The notes: a model not told the origin generated them from the sequence alone. 38,306 nucleotides of DNA from JADYZU01 sp964540965 (GCA_964540965.1 CAZIOT010000026.1:1-38306); one strand, 5' to 3'. Shown: positions 16,745 through 24,630, numbered from the stretch's first letter. Numbers and translations are program-made.

Positions 16745-18276
16745 CAGGGCTGGTCCGCCCCGAGCGCCTTTTCCACCGCCTTGGCGAAGGCCCGGCTGTC
16801 GACGGCCAGATTGCCCGACTGAAAGGTCATGTGCCGGTCCTCGGGGTCGACATACTGGCTGTCGATGGCAAGGATGGCATAGCTGCCGTCATCGAGCGGG
16901 ATCAGGATCGGCGATCCGGAATCGCCGCGTGTGGTGTCGCATTCGTGCAGGACCGAGCCGTCGCTGAACGCGGTGGTCACCCGGCAGCCGACATGGCCGG
17001 ACAGGTTCTCGCCGGTGTCCCAGGAATAGCCGGCCTGCGACACCAGAAGCCCGCCTTCGCCGATGAACTCCATGTCCTGGTCGTCCAGCACATGGATCGG
17101 CAGGGAGCCCACGGTGGTGCCCAGCGGCTGGTCGATGGTGACGATGGCCCAGTCATTGCCGTTGCCGCCGCCGAAGGCATGGGTTTCGTTCGTATATTCG
17201 GGCGCGAAATAGCCCGAGACGACGCGGGCGGTGCCAAGATCCTGCCCCAGCGACAGCCCGGCGGTAAAAGTTTCCGGCAGGACCAGCTTTTCGCCGTCCA
17301 CGGTCAGGCAATGGGCGGCGGTGAGCACGGTGTGCGGCCCGATCAGGGTGCCGGTGCAGGTGCCACCCGGCATGGTCAAGAGGCCGATGGCATTCCAGGG
17401 CGCCACGCCGGCATCCACCAGGAAACGGTCGTCGCGGCCAAAGTAGTGGTCCTCGACGGCGGCGGGCCGGCCGCGGCCGATGCAATCGGCGGTGTCGGAA
17501 TTGACCGAGCACAGGCCGGTGCCGGTGCCCGGTTCGTCGCAGGTCCGGTTGAAGGCCTGTTCGCAGGCATTGGTGCGGTTGCGCAGGAACGAGACCTGCG
17601 AACAATCGCTCATGTCGGTGCCGGTGGTGCAGGCGCCGGTGCCGATCGAGGGTTCGTCGCACTGGTTGTCATTCGCCCATTGGCAGGAATCGTCGCCGCC
17701 CAGCGCCAGCGCCCGGCAATCGCTGGCATCGGTGCCGGCATCGCAGAATTCGGTGCCGCCAAAGGTGACATCGTCGCATTCGCCGTCGCCGGCATAGCGG
17801 CAGGTATCACCGCCAAGCTGGGCCATGATATTGTCGGGCACCAGCGCGAAAAGTTCATCCCGCGCGCTTTCCAGCGATTGGCAGTCCGTCGAATCCGAAC
17901 CGTCGCGGCAGGCGCCGGTGCCGCCGAACCGCGGCTCGTCGCATTCGTTGTCGTTGGCCCAGGGGCACGAATCGTCGGGCGCGGCGGCGGCAAGGATCTG
18001 GCAATCGAACGCGTCCGACCCATCCGGGCAGAAACCGGTGCCGCCAAAGCGCGCCTCGTCGCATTCGTAATCAAAGCTGTATTGGCAGACCGCGGTGGCG
18101 GCGATGGCGCGGCAATCGGCGGTGTCGGTGCCGTCGGCGCAGTAATTGCCGCCACCATAGCGGCCCTCGTCGCATTCGCCGTCATTCGCCCATTGGCAGG
18201 AATCGTCCTGCGCCATGGCCATCCCCGGCGCCGTCAGCGCCACGAGGGACAGGCCCAGCAGCCAAGCCTTCTTCAT
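16744..18276 (-). CDS. Secreted trypsin-like (S1) protease with six Cys-rich LDLa-like repeats
   Basis: 510 residues from ATG 18276. A signal peptide spans 1-22 (cleavage at AMA-Q). Residues about 25-265 contain six repeats of roughly 30 residues, each with four Cys and an acidic end of the form C-x-D-G-(T/S)-D-x-x-D-C, resembling calcium-binding LDL-receptor class A modules but with four rather than six Cys. Repeats 3 and 4 are separated by about 25 residues. Residues about 280-500 form an S1 protease domain with a complete triad: His322 (LTAAHC), Asp375 (NDWAIVTID) and Ser453 (GDSGSP). It should be exported and active. Its stop overlaps the start of the sugar-acid enzyme gene. The target is unknown. 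Confidence 0.92.
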   Translation of the reverse strand: MKKAWLLGLSLVALTAPGMAMAQDDSCQWANDGECDEGRYGGGNYCADGTDTADCRAIAATAVCQYSFDYECDEARFGGTGFCPDGSDAFDCQILAAAAPDDSCPWANDNECDEPRFGGTGACRDGSDSTDCQSLESARDELFALVPDNIMAQLGGDTCRYAGDGECDDVTFGGTEFCDAGTDASDCRALALGGDDSCQWANDNQCDEPSIGTGACTTGTDMSDCSQVSFLRNRTNACEQAFNRTCDEPGTGTGLCSVNSDTADCIGRGRPAAVEDHYFGRDDRFLVDAGVAPWNAIGLLTMPGGTCTGTLIGPHTVLTAAHCLTVDGEKLVLPETFTAGLSLGQDLGTARVVSGYFAPEYTNETHAFGGGNGNDWAIVTIDQPLGTTVGSLPIHVLDDQDMEFIGEGGLLVSQAGYSWDTGENLSGHVGCRVTTAFSDGSVLHECDTTRGDSGSPILIPLDDGSYAILAIDSQYVDPEDRHMTFQSGNLAVDSRAFAKAVEKALGADQP

Positions 18277-18370
18277 CGAAATCCCCTTCCGCGCCTTGCA
18301 AATACCCGCCGGCCGGCCCGGCAAATCCTGCCCGCCGGTGGGCGCAGGCTTGCAGAAGGCCCGCCGCATT

Positions 18371-19294
18371 TCAAGCGGGGCGACGCGGCCCGGCGGCAAT
18401 GTCGCGCGCCATCTGTTCCAGCACGGCAAGGCCCGGCGCGGCGGCGCCCTGCCGACGGGTCATCCCCACCGCGCCCGACAGGAACCTGGCGCCGGTTTCC
18501 AGCACCACCAGCACGCCGCGGTCCAGCTCGTCCTCGACCACCCCGCGCGAGATGAACCACAGCGCGTCCGAGCCAAGGCAGATGCCACGCCCCAGCGCCA
18601 GCGACGCGGTTTCCGCCACCGGCCGCAACCCGGCCAGCCCGACCGAGGCAAGATAGGCGTCGACCGGCGGCCGGATCAGCGCCGTCACCGGCGGCAGCAC
18701 CAGCGCGCCGCCGACAAGGGCCGCCGCCGCCGGGCCGCAGGCCTGCGGATGGCCGGCGCGGGCGACCAGCACCACATCCTCTTCATACAGGTGATCGAAA
18801 CTGAGCCCGGCAAGTTCGGTCGCGGCCGGCAGGCGGCCGATCATCAGGTCGATGCTGCCTTCGCGCAGCAGGCGGATCAGGTAATGGTGCGGCCCGGTTT
18901 CCACCGCCAGCACCAGATCGGGCCGAAGCTCTCGCAGGCGCAGGACGACCTGCGGGAAGAACCGGGTGGCGACGGTGGGCAGCACCGCGACGCGGATGGT
19001 GCCGCCCGATTCCGCGCGCAGCGCCGCCGCCCCGGCCCCCAGCGCCTGCACCGCGGTCAGCGCATGGCGGCGGAACAGCGCCCCGGCCTCGGTCAGGACC
19101 AGCCGGCGGCCCTGCCGCAGGAACAGCGCCCGGCCCAGCAGGGTTTCGAGTTCGGCCAGACTGCGCGACAGGGCGGGCTGGGTGATGCCGCTGGCGCGGG
19201 CGACGGCCGACAGGCTGCCTTCGTCGGCGATGTCAAGAAAGGCGCGGACATGGCGTAGCTTGACGCCCGGATGTATAGCAGAACGGTTATCCAT
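18371..19294 (-). CDS. pcaQ: LysR-type regulator of the pca genes, PcaQ
   Basis: 307 residues from ATG 19294. A winged helix-turn-helix (about 10-68; LRHVRAFLDIADEGSLSAVA, then ITQPALSRSLAELE) is followed by a LysR effector domain. PcaQ proteins of alphaproteobacteria activate the pcaDCHGB operon in response to the pathway intermediate beta-carboxy-cis,cis-muconate. The divergent arrangement with pcaD, 67 bases away, is the classic one. The identification rests on both sequence style and context. The frame is open 16 codons further upstream, but that would run into the promoter region. Confidence 0.9.
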   Translation of the reverse strand: MDNRSAIHPGVKLRHVRAFLDIADEGSLSAVARASGITQPALSRSLAELETLLGRALFLRQGRRLVLTEAGALFRRHALTAVQALGAGAAALRAESGGTIRVAVLPTVATRFFPQVVLRLRELRPDLVLAVETGPHHYLIRLLREGSIDLMIGRLPAATELAGLSFDHLYEEDVVLVARAGHPQACGPAAAALVGGALVLPPVTALIRPPVDAYLASVGLAGLRPVAETASLALGRGICLGSDALWFISRGVVEDELDRGVLVVLETGARFLSGAVGMTRRQGAAAPGLAVLEQMARDIAAGPRRPA

Positions 19295-19361
19295 ATCGGC
19301 CGATTTTGCATTATCCCGGTTGAAACCGTCATGGCAGATCATGGGTCAAGGGGGAATGCCG
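19295..19361. promoter_or_regulatory. pcaQ-pcaD divergent promoter region
   Basis: A short divergent spacer that must hold both promoters and the PcaQ operator. It contains a perfect 10-bp palindrome ATCGGCCGAT (19295-19304) directly before the pcaQ start, and TTATCCCGGTTGAAAC further on. I do not see a clean match to the published rhizobial PcaQ box (ATAACC-N4-GGTTAA); one ATAACC half-site lies at 19290-19285 on the minus strand, inside pcaQ's first codons. AAGGGGG (19348-19354) is the pcaD ribosome binding site. Confidence 0.45.
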
Positions 19362-20135
19362 ATGCAAGTCCTGTCCCGCCCATGGGGCGCGATGCACTGT
19401 CATGTCAGCGGCGACGGGCCGGCGGTGGTCTTTGCCAATTCGCTTGGCACCGACCTGCGGCTGTGGGATGCGGTGCTGCCGCTTCTGCCGGGCATCCGCG
19501 CCATCCGGTTCGACAAGCGCGGCCACGGCCTGTCCGACCGCGGTGGCCCGGTGACCATCGCCGGTTTCGCCGCCGATGCCGCGGCGCTGATCGAGGCGAT
19601 CGCGGGCGGGCCGGTGGTCTTTGTCGGGCTGTCCATCGGCGGCATGATCGGGCAGGCGCTGGCGTCCAGCCGCCCCGATCTGGTGCGGGCACTGGTGCTG
19701 TCGAACACCGCCGCGCGGATGGGCACGGCCGAAAGCTGGGCCGCACGGATCGCCGCGGTTCAGGCCGGCGGCACCGGGGCCATCGCCGATGCGGTGATGG
19801 AACGCTGGTTCGCCCCCGCCTTTCGCGCGACGCCGGCAGTCGCGCCATGGCGCAACATGCTGGCCCGCAGCGATGCGCAGGGCTATGCCGATGCCTGCGC
19901 CGCGCTGGCCGCCGCCGACCTGACGGCCGACACCGCACGCCTGCGCCTGCCGGAGCTGGTCATCGCTGGCGAGGCCGACGGCGCCTCGCCCCCCGATCTG
20001 GTGCAGGCCACCGCCCGGCTGATCCCCGGCGCCGCCTTTCACGTCATCCCCGGCGCGGGCCACCTTCCTAACGTCGAGGCGCCCGAGGCCTGGGCAGCCC
20101 TTGTCCGCCCCTTCCTGATGGAACACGCAAGATGA
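19362..20135 (+). CDS. pcaD: 3-oxoadipate enol-lactonase
   Basis: Hydrolyses beta-ketoadipate enol-lactone to beta-ketoadipate in protocatechuate breakdown. 257 residues with the alpha/beta hydrolase fold: NSLGTDLRLW near the N-terminus, RFDKRGHGLSD, nucleophile elbow GLSIGG (Ser91), and the C-terminal His in PGAGHLPNVEAPE. The ATG at 19362 is preferred over the one at 19356 because AAGGGGG then has normal spacing. The stop overlaps the pcaC start by four bases. It is first in pcaDCHG and divergent from pcaQ. Confidence 0.94.
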   Translation: MQVLSRPWGAMHCHVSGDGPAVVFANSLGTDLRLWDAVLPLLPGIRAIRFDKRGHGLSDRGGPVTIAGFAADAAALIEAIAGGPVVFVGLSIGGMIGQALASSRPDLVRALVLSNTAARMGTAESWAARIAAVQAGGTGAIADAVMERWFAPAFRATPAVAPWRNMLARSDAQGYADACAALAAADLTADTARLRLPELVIAGEADGASPPDLVQATARLIPGAAFHVIPGAGHLPNVEAPEAWAALVRPFLMEHAR

Positions 20136-20515
20136 CCAAGGCCTTTGACACCGGCATGAAAACCCGCCGCCGCGTGCTGGGCGATGCCCATGTCGACCGC
20201 GCCGAGGCGGCCAAGACCGCGCTGGACGAACCGTTCCAGACCCTCATCACCGAGGCCGCCTGGGGCCGTGTCTGGTCGCGCGACACCATCACCCCGCGCG
20301 AACGGTCGATGCTGACCATCGCGCTGCTGGCCGGGCTGGGCAACGACCACGAACTTGCCATGCACATCCGCGCCACCGCCAACACCGGCGCCACGCCGGC
20401 GGATGTGATGGAGGCGCTCCTGCATGTCGCGATCTATGCCGGCGTGCCGCGGGCCAACAACGCCATCAGGATCGCCAAAGAGACCTTTGCCGCCATGGAG
20501 GAAAGCACGCGATGA
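20132..20515 (+). CDS. pcaC: 4-carboxymuconolactone decarboxylase
   Basis: 127 residues, typical of PcaC. Decarboxylates gamma-carboxymuconolactone to beta-ketoadipate enol-lactone. Landmarks are RRRVLGDAHVDRAEAA at the N-terminus, WGRVWSRDTITPRERS, and the conserved helix NDHELAMHIRATANTG with the catalytic-region His and Glu, then VPRANNAI. Overlaps of four bases with both pcaD and pcaH suggest a tightly coupled operon. Nothing is unusual. Confidence 0.97.
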   Translation: MTKAFDTGMKTRRRVLGDAHVDRAEAAKTALDEPFQTLITEAAWGRVWSRDTITPRERSMLTIALLAGLGNDHELAMHIRATANTGATPADVMEALLHVAIYAGVPRANNAIRIAKETFAAMEESTR

Positions 20516-21294
20516 CCCAAGCCAGCGACATGCCGCAGCGAACCGGGCCCGACAGCGGGGATCCCGCGCCCCGCCGCACCTCCACGCCGCTGTTCTTCCG
20601 CGACCGGGACTGGCATCCGCCGGCCTATACGCCCGGCTACAAGACCTCGATGACGCGGGCGCCGTCGCGGCCGCTGGTCTCGCTCGCGTCCACCCTGTCC
20701 GAGGAAACCGGCCCGGTGTTCGGCCGCGACATGATCGGCGAGATGGACAACAACCTGATCCTGAACTTCACCGGCCAGCCGGCGATAGGCGAGCGGATCA
20801 TCCTGCACGGCCATGTCCGCGACGAGACCGGCCGCGGCGTGCCCGGCGTGCTGGTCGAGATCTGGCAGGCCAATGCCGGCGGCCGCTACCGCCACAAGAA
20901 GGACGGCTATCTGGCGCCGCTCGACCCCAATTTCGGCGGCTGCGGCCGGACCGTGACGGCGCAGGACGGGGCCTATGAATTCCTCACCGTGCGCCCCGGC
21001 GCCTATCCCTGGCCCAACCGCGTCAACGACTGGCGGCCGATGCACATCCATATCTCGATCTTCGGCTCGGGCTTTGGCCAGCGCCTGATCACGCAAAGCT
21101 ATTTCGAGGGCGACCCGCTGATTGCCCGCTGCCCCATCGTCCATACCATCGGGCAGGAAAAGGCGATCGAGGTGCTGGTGGCGCCGCTGGACATGAACCG
21201 GGCGATCCCGATGGATTGCCTTGCCTACAAGTTCGACATCGTGCTGCGCGGACGCCGGCAATCGTTCTTCGAGAACCGCAAGGAGGGGATGTGA
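20512..21294 (+). CDS. pcaH: Protocatechuate 3,4-dioxygenase beta subunit
   Basis: Carries the catalytic non-haem Fe(III) of the intradiol dioxygenase that opens protocatechuate to beta-carboxymuconate. 260 residues. All four iron ligands are present with the spacing of the Pseudomonas enzyme: Tyr126 (GGRYRHKK), Tyr165 (PGAYPWPN), His178 and His180 (RPMHIHIS). Arg175, next to the His pair, is the usual substrate-gating residue. The start overlaps pcaC and the stop overlaps pcaG by one base (TGATG). Confidence 0.98.
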   Translation: MTQASDMPQRTGPDSGDPAPRRTSTPLFFRDRDWHPPAYTPGYKTSMTRAPSRPLVSLASTLSEETGPVFGRDMIGEMDNNLILNFTGQPAIGERIILHGHVRDETGRGVPGVLVEIWQANAGGRYRHKKDGYLAPLDPNFGGCGRTVTAQDGAYEFLTVRPGAYPWPNRVNDWRPMHIHISIFGSGFGQRLITQSYFEGDPLIARCPIVHTIGQEKAIEVLVAPLDMNRAIPMDCLAYKFDIVLRGRRQSFFENRKEGM

Positions 21295-21908
21295 TGGTCC
21301 AGCCGCTCGACTACCTCAAGGAAACCACCTCGCAGACCGCCGGACCTTATGTCCATATCGGCCTGACTCCGAACAAGCTGGGCATCCACGGCATCTATCC
21401 CGCCGATCTGGGCGAAAGTCCGGTCCGTGACGGCGCCAGGGGCGAGGCGGTGACGATCACCGGCCGCGTCATCGACGGCGCCGGCATGATCCTGCGCGAC
21501 GCCCTGATGGAAAGCTGGCAGGCCGATGCCGCCGGCATCTATCCCGCAGGCGACCCGCGCGGACCCGCCGACCCGGCGGTTTCCGGCTGGGCGCGGATCA
21601 TCGCCGATTTCGACTCGGGCGAATGGGTGCTGCGCACGATCAAGCCGGGCCGCGTCCCGGCGCCCGACGGCAGGCTGATGGCGCCGCATATCTCGCTCTG
21701 GGTGGTGGCGCGGGGCATCAACCTGGGCCTGCAGACCCGGATCTATTTCGAGGACGAGGCGGCGGCGAATGCCGAATGCCCGGTGCTGAACCGCATCGAA
21801 CACCGCGCCCGCGTCGACACCCTGATCGCCAAAAGGACGGCGCCGGGCACCTACCGCTTCGACGTGATCCTGCAGGGCGAGAACGAGACGGTGTTTTTCG
21901 ACATCTGA
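21294..21908 (+). CDS. pcaG: Protocatechuate 3,4-dioxygenase alpha subunit
   Basis: 204 residues from ATG 21294, one base into the pcaH stop, with AAGGAGGGG upstream. It pairs with PcaH; the alpha subunit keeps the fold (LKETTSQTAGPYVHIGL at the N-terminus, WQADAAGIYP, APHISLWVVARG) but has lost the iron ligands, as expected. In most alphaproteobacteria pcaB (carboxymuconate cycloisomerase) follows pcaG; here the gene is followed after eight bases by a convergent tRNA, so pcaB must be elsewhere or absent. Confidence 0.97.
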   Translation: MVQPLDYLKETTSQTAGPYVHIGLTPNKLGIHGIYPADLGESPVRDGARGEAVTITGRVIDGAGMILRDALMESWQADAAGIYPAGDPRGPADPAVSGWARIIADFDSGEWVLRTIKPGRVPAPDGRLMAPHISLWVVARGINLGLQTRIYFEDEAAANAECPVLNRIEHRARVDTLIAKRTAPGTYRFDVILQGENETVFFDI

Positions 21909-21916
21909 GGAAAGGC

Positions 21917-21993
21917 TGGCGACCCCGGGACGACTCGAACGCCCAACCTAGTGATTAGAAGTCACTTGCTCTATCCAGTTGAGCTACGGGGCC
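21917..21993 (-). tRNA. tRNA-Arg (anticodon TCT), CCA encoded
   Basis: Read on the minus strand, all arms fold. The acceptor stem GGCCCCG pairs with CGGGGTC (one G-T pair), the D-arm is GCTC...GAGC, the anticodon stem AGTGA/TCACT carries loop CTTCTAA so that positions 34-36 are TCT, and the T-arm is GGGCG TTCGAGT CGTCC. A discriminator G and a genome-encoded CCA follow (21920-21917). Total 77 bases. It reads AGA codons, which are rare in such a GC-rich genome. Confidence 0.96.
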
Positions 21994-22103
21994 GTGATTC
22001 CTCTGATAGCGGTTCGGAAAACGGTTCGCAACGCCGCCATCTCCGCCTAGTGTGTTGTTTCCCCACCCGTTTCCTGCGCCAGAGCGGGGACTTGGACGGC
22101 GGC

Positions 22104-22130
22104 TGCTCTGTCCAGTTGAGCTACGGGACC
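22104..22130 (-). pseudogene. tRNA 5'-half relic
   Basis: On the minus strand these 27 bases match the first 27 of the adjacent tRNA-Arg(TCT), acceptor 5' strand plus the whole D-arm, with two substitutions. One (C to T) is in the acceptor strand and the other is in the D-loop. The sequence that follows (toward lower coordinates) does not form an anticodon arm, and no matching 3' acceptor strand was found. It lies 111 bases upstream of the intact tRNA in the same orientation. This is a non-functional partial duplicate or a second decayed tRNA. Confidence 0.7.
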
Positions 22131-22311
22131 GCTGCGCCTTGCGTTAGCGGAAATCGGGCGGCGGGGGAAGGGCGGGGCGGGGGTTCGTTGGGCTGGCCGG
22201 GCGGGGCCAGCGGTTCTGTCGGTCGGGGGCCGAGGGGCTGTCGGCAACCGGCCGGTGCCGTCAGGCCAAGGGTCGGCCGCTTCTCCGGTCGCCAGCCCCT
22301 CCCCTGCGCGG

Positions 22312-22350
22312 ATGCACAGACACGGCGCGATTCCGCGCCTCTCTGTGCAT
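22312..22350. other. Strong stem-loop in the leader of the LLM oxidoreductase gene
   Basis: Outer 9-bp arms ATGCACAGA (22312-22320) and TCTGTGCAT (22342-22350) enclose an inner perfect 6-bp stem GGCGCG/CGCGCC (22324-22339) with an ATTC loop. The two are separated by 3 and 2 unpaired bases. It ends 56 bases before the start codon. No U-tract follows, so it is not a standard terminator. It could be a leader structure or a protein-binding dyad. Between the tRNA and this element (21994-22311) I see only the tRNA relic and no credible gene. Confidence 0.55.
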
Positions 22351-22405
22351 GGACTTGCCCTATTTGCGCACCTATCTGCCCCCTGACCCGTCAAGGAGCA
22401 CCCCC

Positions 22406-23425
22406 ATGAAGAAGATCGGTTTCCTGTCCTTCGGCCACTGGACGCCCTCGCCGCAATCGGGCACCCGGTCTGCCGCGGACGTGCTGCTGCAATCCATCGA
22501 CCTGGCCGTCGCGGCCGAGGAACTGGGCGCCGATGGCGCCTATTTCCGCGTCCACCATTTCGCCCGGCAACTGGCCTCGCCCTTTCCGCTGCTTGCGGCA
22601 GCCGGCGCCAGGACCTCGCGGATCGAGCTTGGCACCGGCGTCATCGACATGCGCTATGAAAATCCGTTCTACATGGCCGAGGATGCCGGCGCCGCCGACC
22701 TGATCGCCGGCGGGCGGCTGCAACTGGGCATCTCGCGCGGGTCGCCCGAACAGGTGGTCGAGGGCTGGCGCCATTTCGGCCATGCCCCCAAGGATGGCGA
22801 GAGCGATGCCGACATGGCCCGCCGCCATGCCGAAACCTTCCTGACGCTGCTAGACGGCAAGGGCTTTGCCAAGCCCAGCCCGCGGCCGATGTTCCCCAAT
22901 CCGCCGGGCCTTCTGCGCCTCGAACCCTTTTCCGAGGGGCTGAAGGAGCGCATCTGGTGGGGCGCCGCCTCGGACGCGACTGCTGTCTGGGCGGCGGAAA
23001 AGGGCATGAACCTGCAAAGCTCGACCCTGAAATGGGACGAATCGGGCGAGCCGTTCCATGTCCAGCAGGCCAGGCAGATCCGCAAGTTCCGTGAGGCGTG
23101 GAAGGCGGCGGGCCACAGCCGCACGCCGCGCGTTTCGGTCAGCCGGTCGATCTTTGCCATCATGAACGACCTTGACCGGATGTATTTCGGCCAGGACCGC
23201 GCCGACCGCGATCAGGTCGGCATCATCGACGACACCCGCGCCGTGTTCGGCCGGTCCTATGCCGGCGAACCCGACCGGCTGATCCGCGACCTGAAGGCCG
23301 ACGAGGCGATTGCCGAGGCCGATACCCTGCTTCTCACGGTGCCGAACCAGCTGGGCGTCGATTACAACGCCCATGTGATCGAGAGCATCCTGAAACACGT
23401 CGCCCCGGCTTTGGGCTGGCGCTGA
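22406..23425 (+). CDS. LLM-class flavin-dependent oxidoreductase (luciferase-like monooxygenase)
   Basis: 339 residues from ATG 22406, with AAGGAG seven bases upstream. A bacterial-luciferase-like TIM barrel: MKKIGFLSFGHW at the start, AAEELGADGAYFRVHHF with the conserved region near strand 2, LGTGVIDMRYENPFYMAEDAG split over residues about 78-98, and GGRLQLGISRGSPEQV typical of the family. It probably uses reduced FMN supplied by a separate reductase to oxidise an unknown organic substrate. It stands alone: a tRNA region lies upstream and a membrane protein of unknown role downstream. Confidence 0.9.
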   Translation: MKKIGFLSFGHWTPSPQSGTRSAADVLLQSIDLAVAAEELGADGAYFRVHHFARQLASPFPLLAAAGARTSRIELGTGVIDMRYENPFYMAEDAGAADLIAGGRLQLGISRGSPEQVVEGWRHFGHAPKDGESDADMARRHAETFLTLLDGKGFAKPSPRPMFPNPPGLLRLEPFSEGLKERIWWGAASDATAVWAAEKGMNLQSSTLKWDESGEPFHVQQARQIRKFREAWKAAGHSRTPRVSVSRSIFAIMNDLDRMYFGQDRADRDQVGIIDDTRAVFGRSYAGEPDRLIRDLKADEAIAEADTLLLTVPNQLGVDYNAHVIESILKHVAPALGWR

Positions 23426-23463
23426 CACCCTGGGCGACGCCCGCCCCTGCCCCGCCGGCACGA

Positions 23464-23477
23464 CCCCGCCGGCGGGG
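23464..23477. terminator. GC-rich palindrome after the LLM gene
   Basis: A perfect 14-bp palindrome with half-site CCCCGCC lies about 40 bases after the LLM stop codon. As RNA it would form a strong, tight hairpin. No U-run follows, so it may act only as a pause or 3'-end stabiliser. Confidence 0.3.
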
Positions 23478-23532
23478 GCCTTCGCCTCTGGCCACCGGCA
23501 CCCGATCGTGAAAAAGGAGGGCCGTCCTTTAT

Positions 23533-24630
23533 GTGGCCGGGGCTCAGATGCCGACGCAATCGACGGGGTTCGCCCCTTTTTCGCTGCCCGAGCGGCCGCT
23601 GGCCGTGTCCCCGGACAGCGTGCGGCCGCCGCGCGGACTGATCGTCGCGCTCCTGGTCATGCTGGCGCTGCTGGCCGGGATGGCGATCTGGCAGGGGCCG
23701 GGGCTGTGGCGCGACCTGCAGATCCTGCACAATCCGGTGACGCTGCATGACGGTCAGGTGATCGACGGTGAATGCACCACGCGCCGGGGCATCACCGATT
23801 GTTCGGCGCGGCTGGTCTACGACTTCAAGGGCCAGTCCTATGACACCGTCAGCGGGATGGCCTTTGTCGATTTCGGCAGCGGCGACTATCTGGTCGACAT
23901 CGTCATCTCGGGCGACCGACCCGAGCTTGCCACGATGAGCATCGGGATCGAGAAGATCTGGAACCGTGTCATTGTCTTTGCCGCGGCCGTCCTGCTGTTC
24001 GGTGGCGGCATGGTGGCGACGATGCGGCAATGGCTGCGGGCGCGGCGGCACCGGCGCGACTGGCAGGGGTCGGGGCGGCTGGCTCTGGTTCCGGTGACGA
24101 TCACGCAGGTCCACAGGCAGCGCGGCGCGGTGACCGTCAGCTACCGCGACGGATCGGGTCCGGTGACCGTGACCCGTTTCACCGGCCCGGCCGGTCCGCT
24201 GACCCTGCCCGATGCCGTGGGGGCGGCGACCGGCATCGCCGTCCGCCGCGATGGCGGCGCGCAGCCGGTGCTGCTGGACGAGGGGCTTGACCGGCTGGAT
24301 CTGACCGCCGACGAACGCGCCGCGGCGCTGTCGCAGATCGCGGTCCTGACGGGCGCTGCCGAAAACCGCCCCGCGCCGCGGCGGCGGCGGACCTGGCTGC
24401 GCGCCCTTGTCGCAGTGCTGGTCGCGGCGGTGGTTCTGGTAGCGGCGGGGCTCGGCTATTGGCTGTGGTATGTGACCAGCGGCGACGCCTTCAACTCACC
24501 GGGGAAGGAAATCAACGCGATCCTGCCCGCGGCGCTGTCGGACTGGGGCTGCGAACAGTTGCACGCGCGGTTCCCGAAATCGCACCCGCCGCTCGGCTGC
24601 GTCGGAGCCGATTTCTCGACCTGGAGATAG
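23533..24630 (+). CDS. Three-span membrane protein of unknown function
   Basis: About 365 residues. Hydrophobic spans lie near residues 36-53, 138-158 and 290-312. The segment between the first two (HDGQVIDGECTTRRGITDC and on) is probably periplasmic and loosely recalls DUF3592-type proteins. Between spans 2 and 3 lies a basic linker and a soluble domain. The C-terminal tail carries two Cys (WGCEQLHARF, PLGCVGADF). The GTG start at 23533 is chosen because AAGGAGG lies 12 bases upstream, slightly far; the next in-frame ATG (23548) is even further. No function can be assigned. Confidence 0.75.
   Translation: MAGAQMPTQSTGFAPFSLPERPLAVSPDSVRPPRGLIVALLVMLALLAGMAIWQGPGLWRDLQILHNPVTLHDGQVIDGECTTRRGITDCSARLVYDFKGQSYDTVSGMAFVDFGSGDYLVDIVISGDRPELATMSIGIEKIWNRVIVFAAAVLLFGGGMVATMRQWLRARRHRRDWQGSGRLALVPVTITQVHRQRGAVTVSYRDGSGPVTVTRFTGPAGPLTLPDAVGAATGIAVRRDGGAQPVLLDEGLDRLDLTADERAAALSQIAVLTGAAENRPAPRRRRTWLRALVAVLVAAVVLVAAGLGYWLWYVTSGDAFNSPGKEINAILPAALSDWGCEQLHARFPKSHPPLGCVGADFSTWR

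Noticed and set aside
19285..19345. A PcaQ box of the rhizobial form ATAACC-N4-GGTTAA
   Set aside because: Only one half-site is found and it overlaps pcaQ's own start; the other half is not present at the right distance.
22012..22027. GTTC...GTTC direct repeat resembling an SOS box
   Set aside because: The spacer is eight bases rather than seven, and no SOS-type gene lies next to it.
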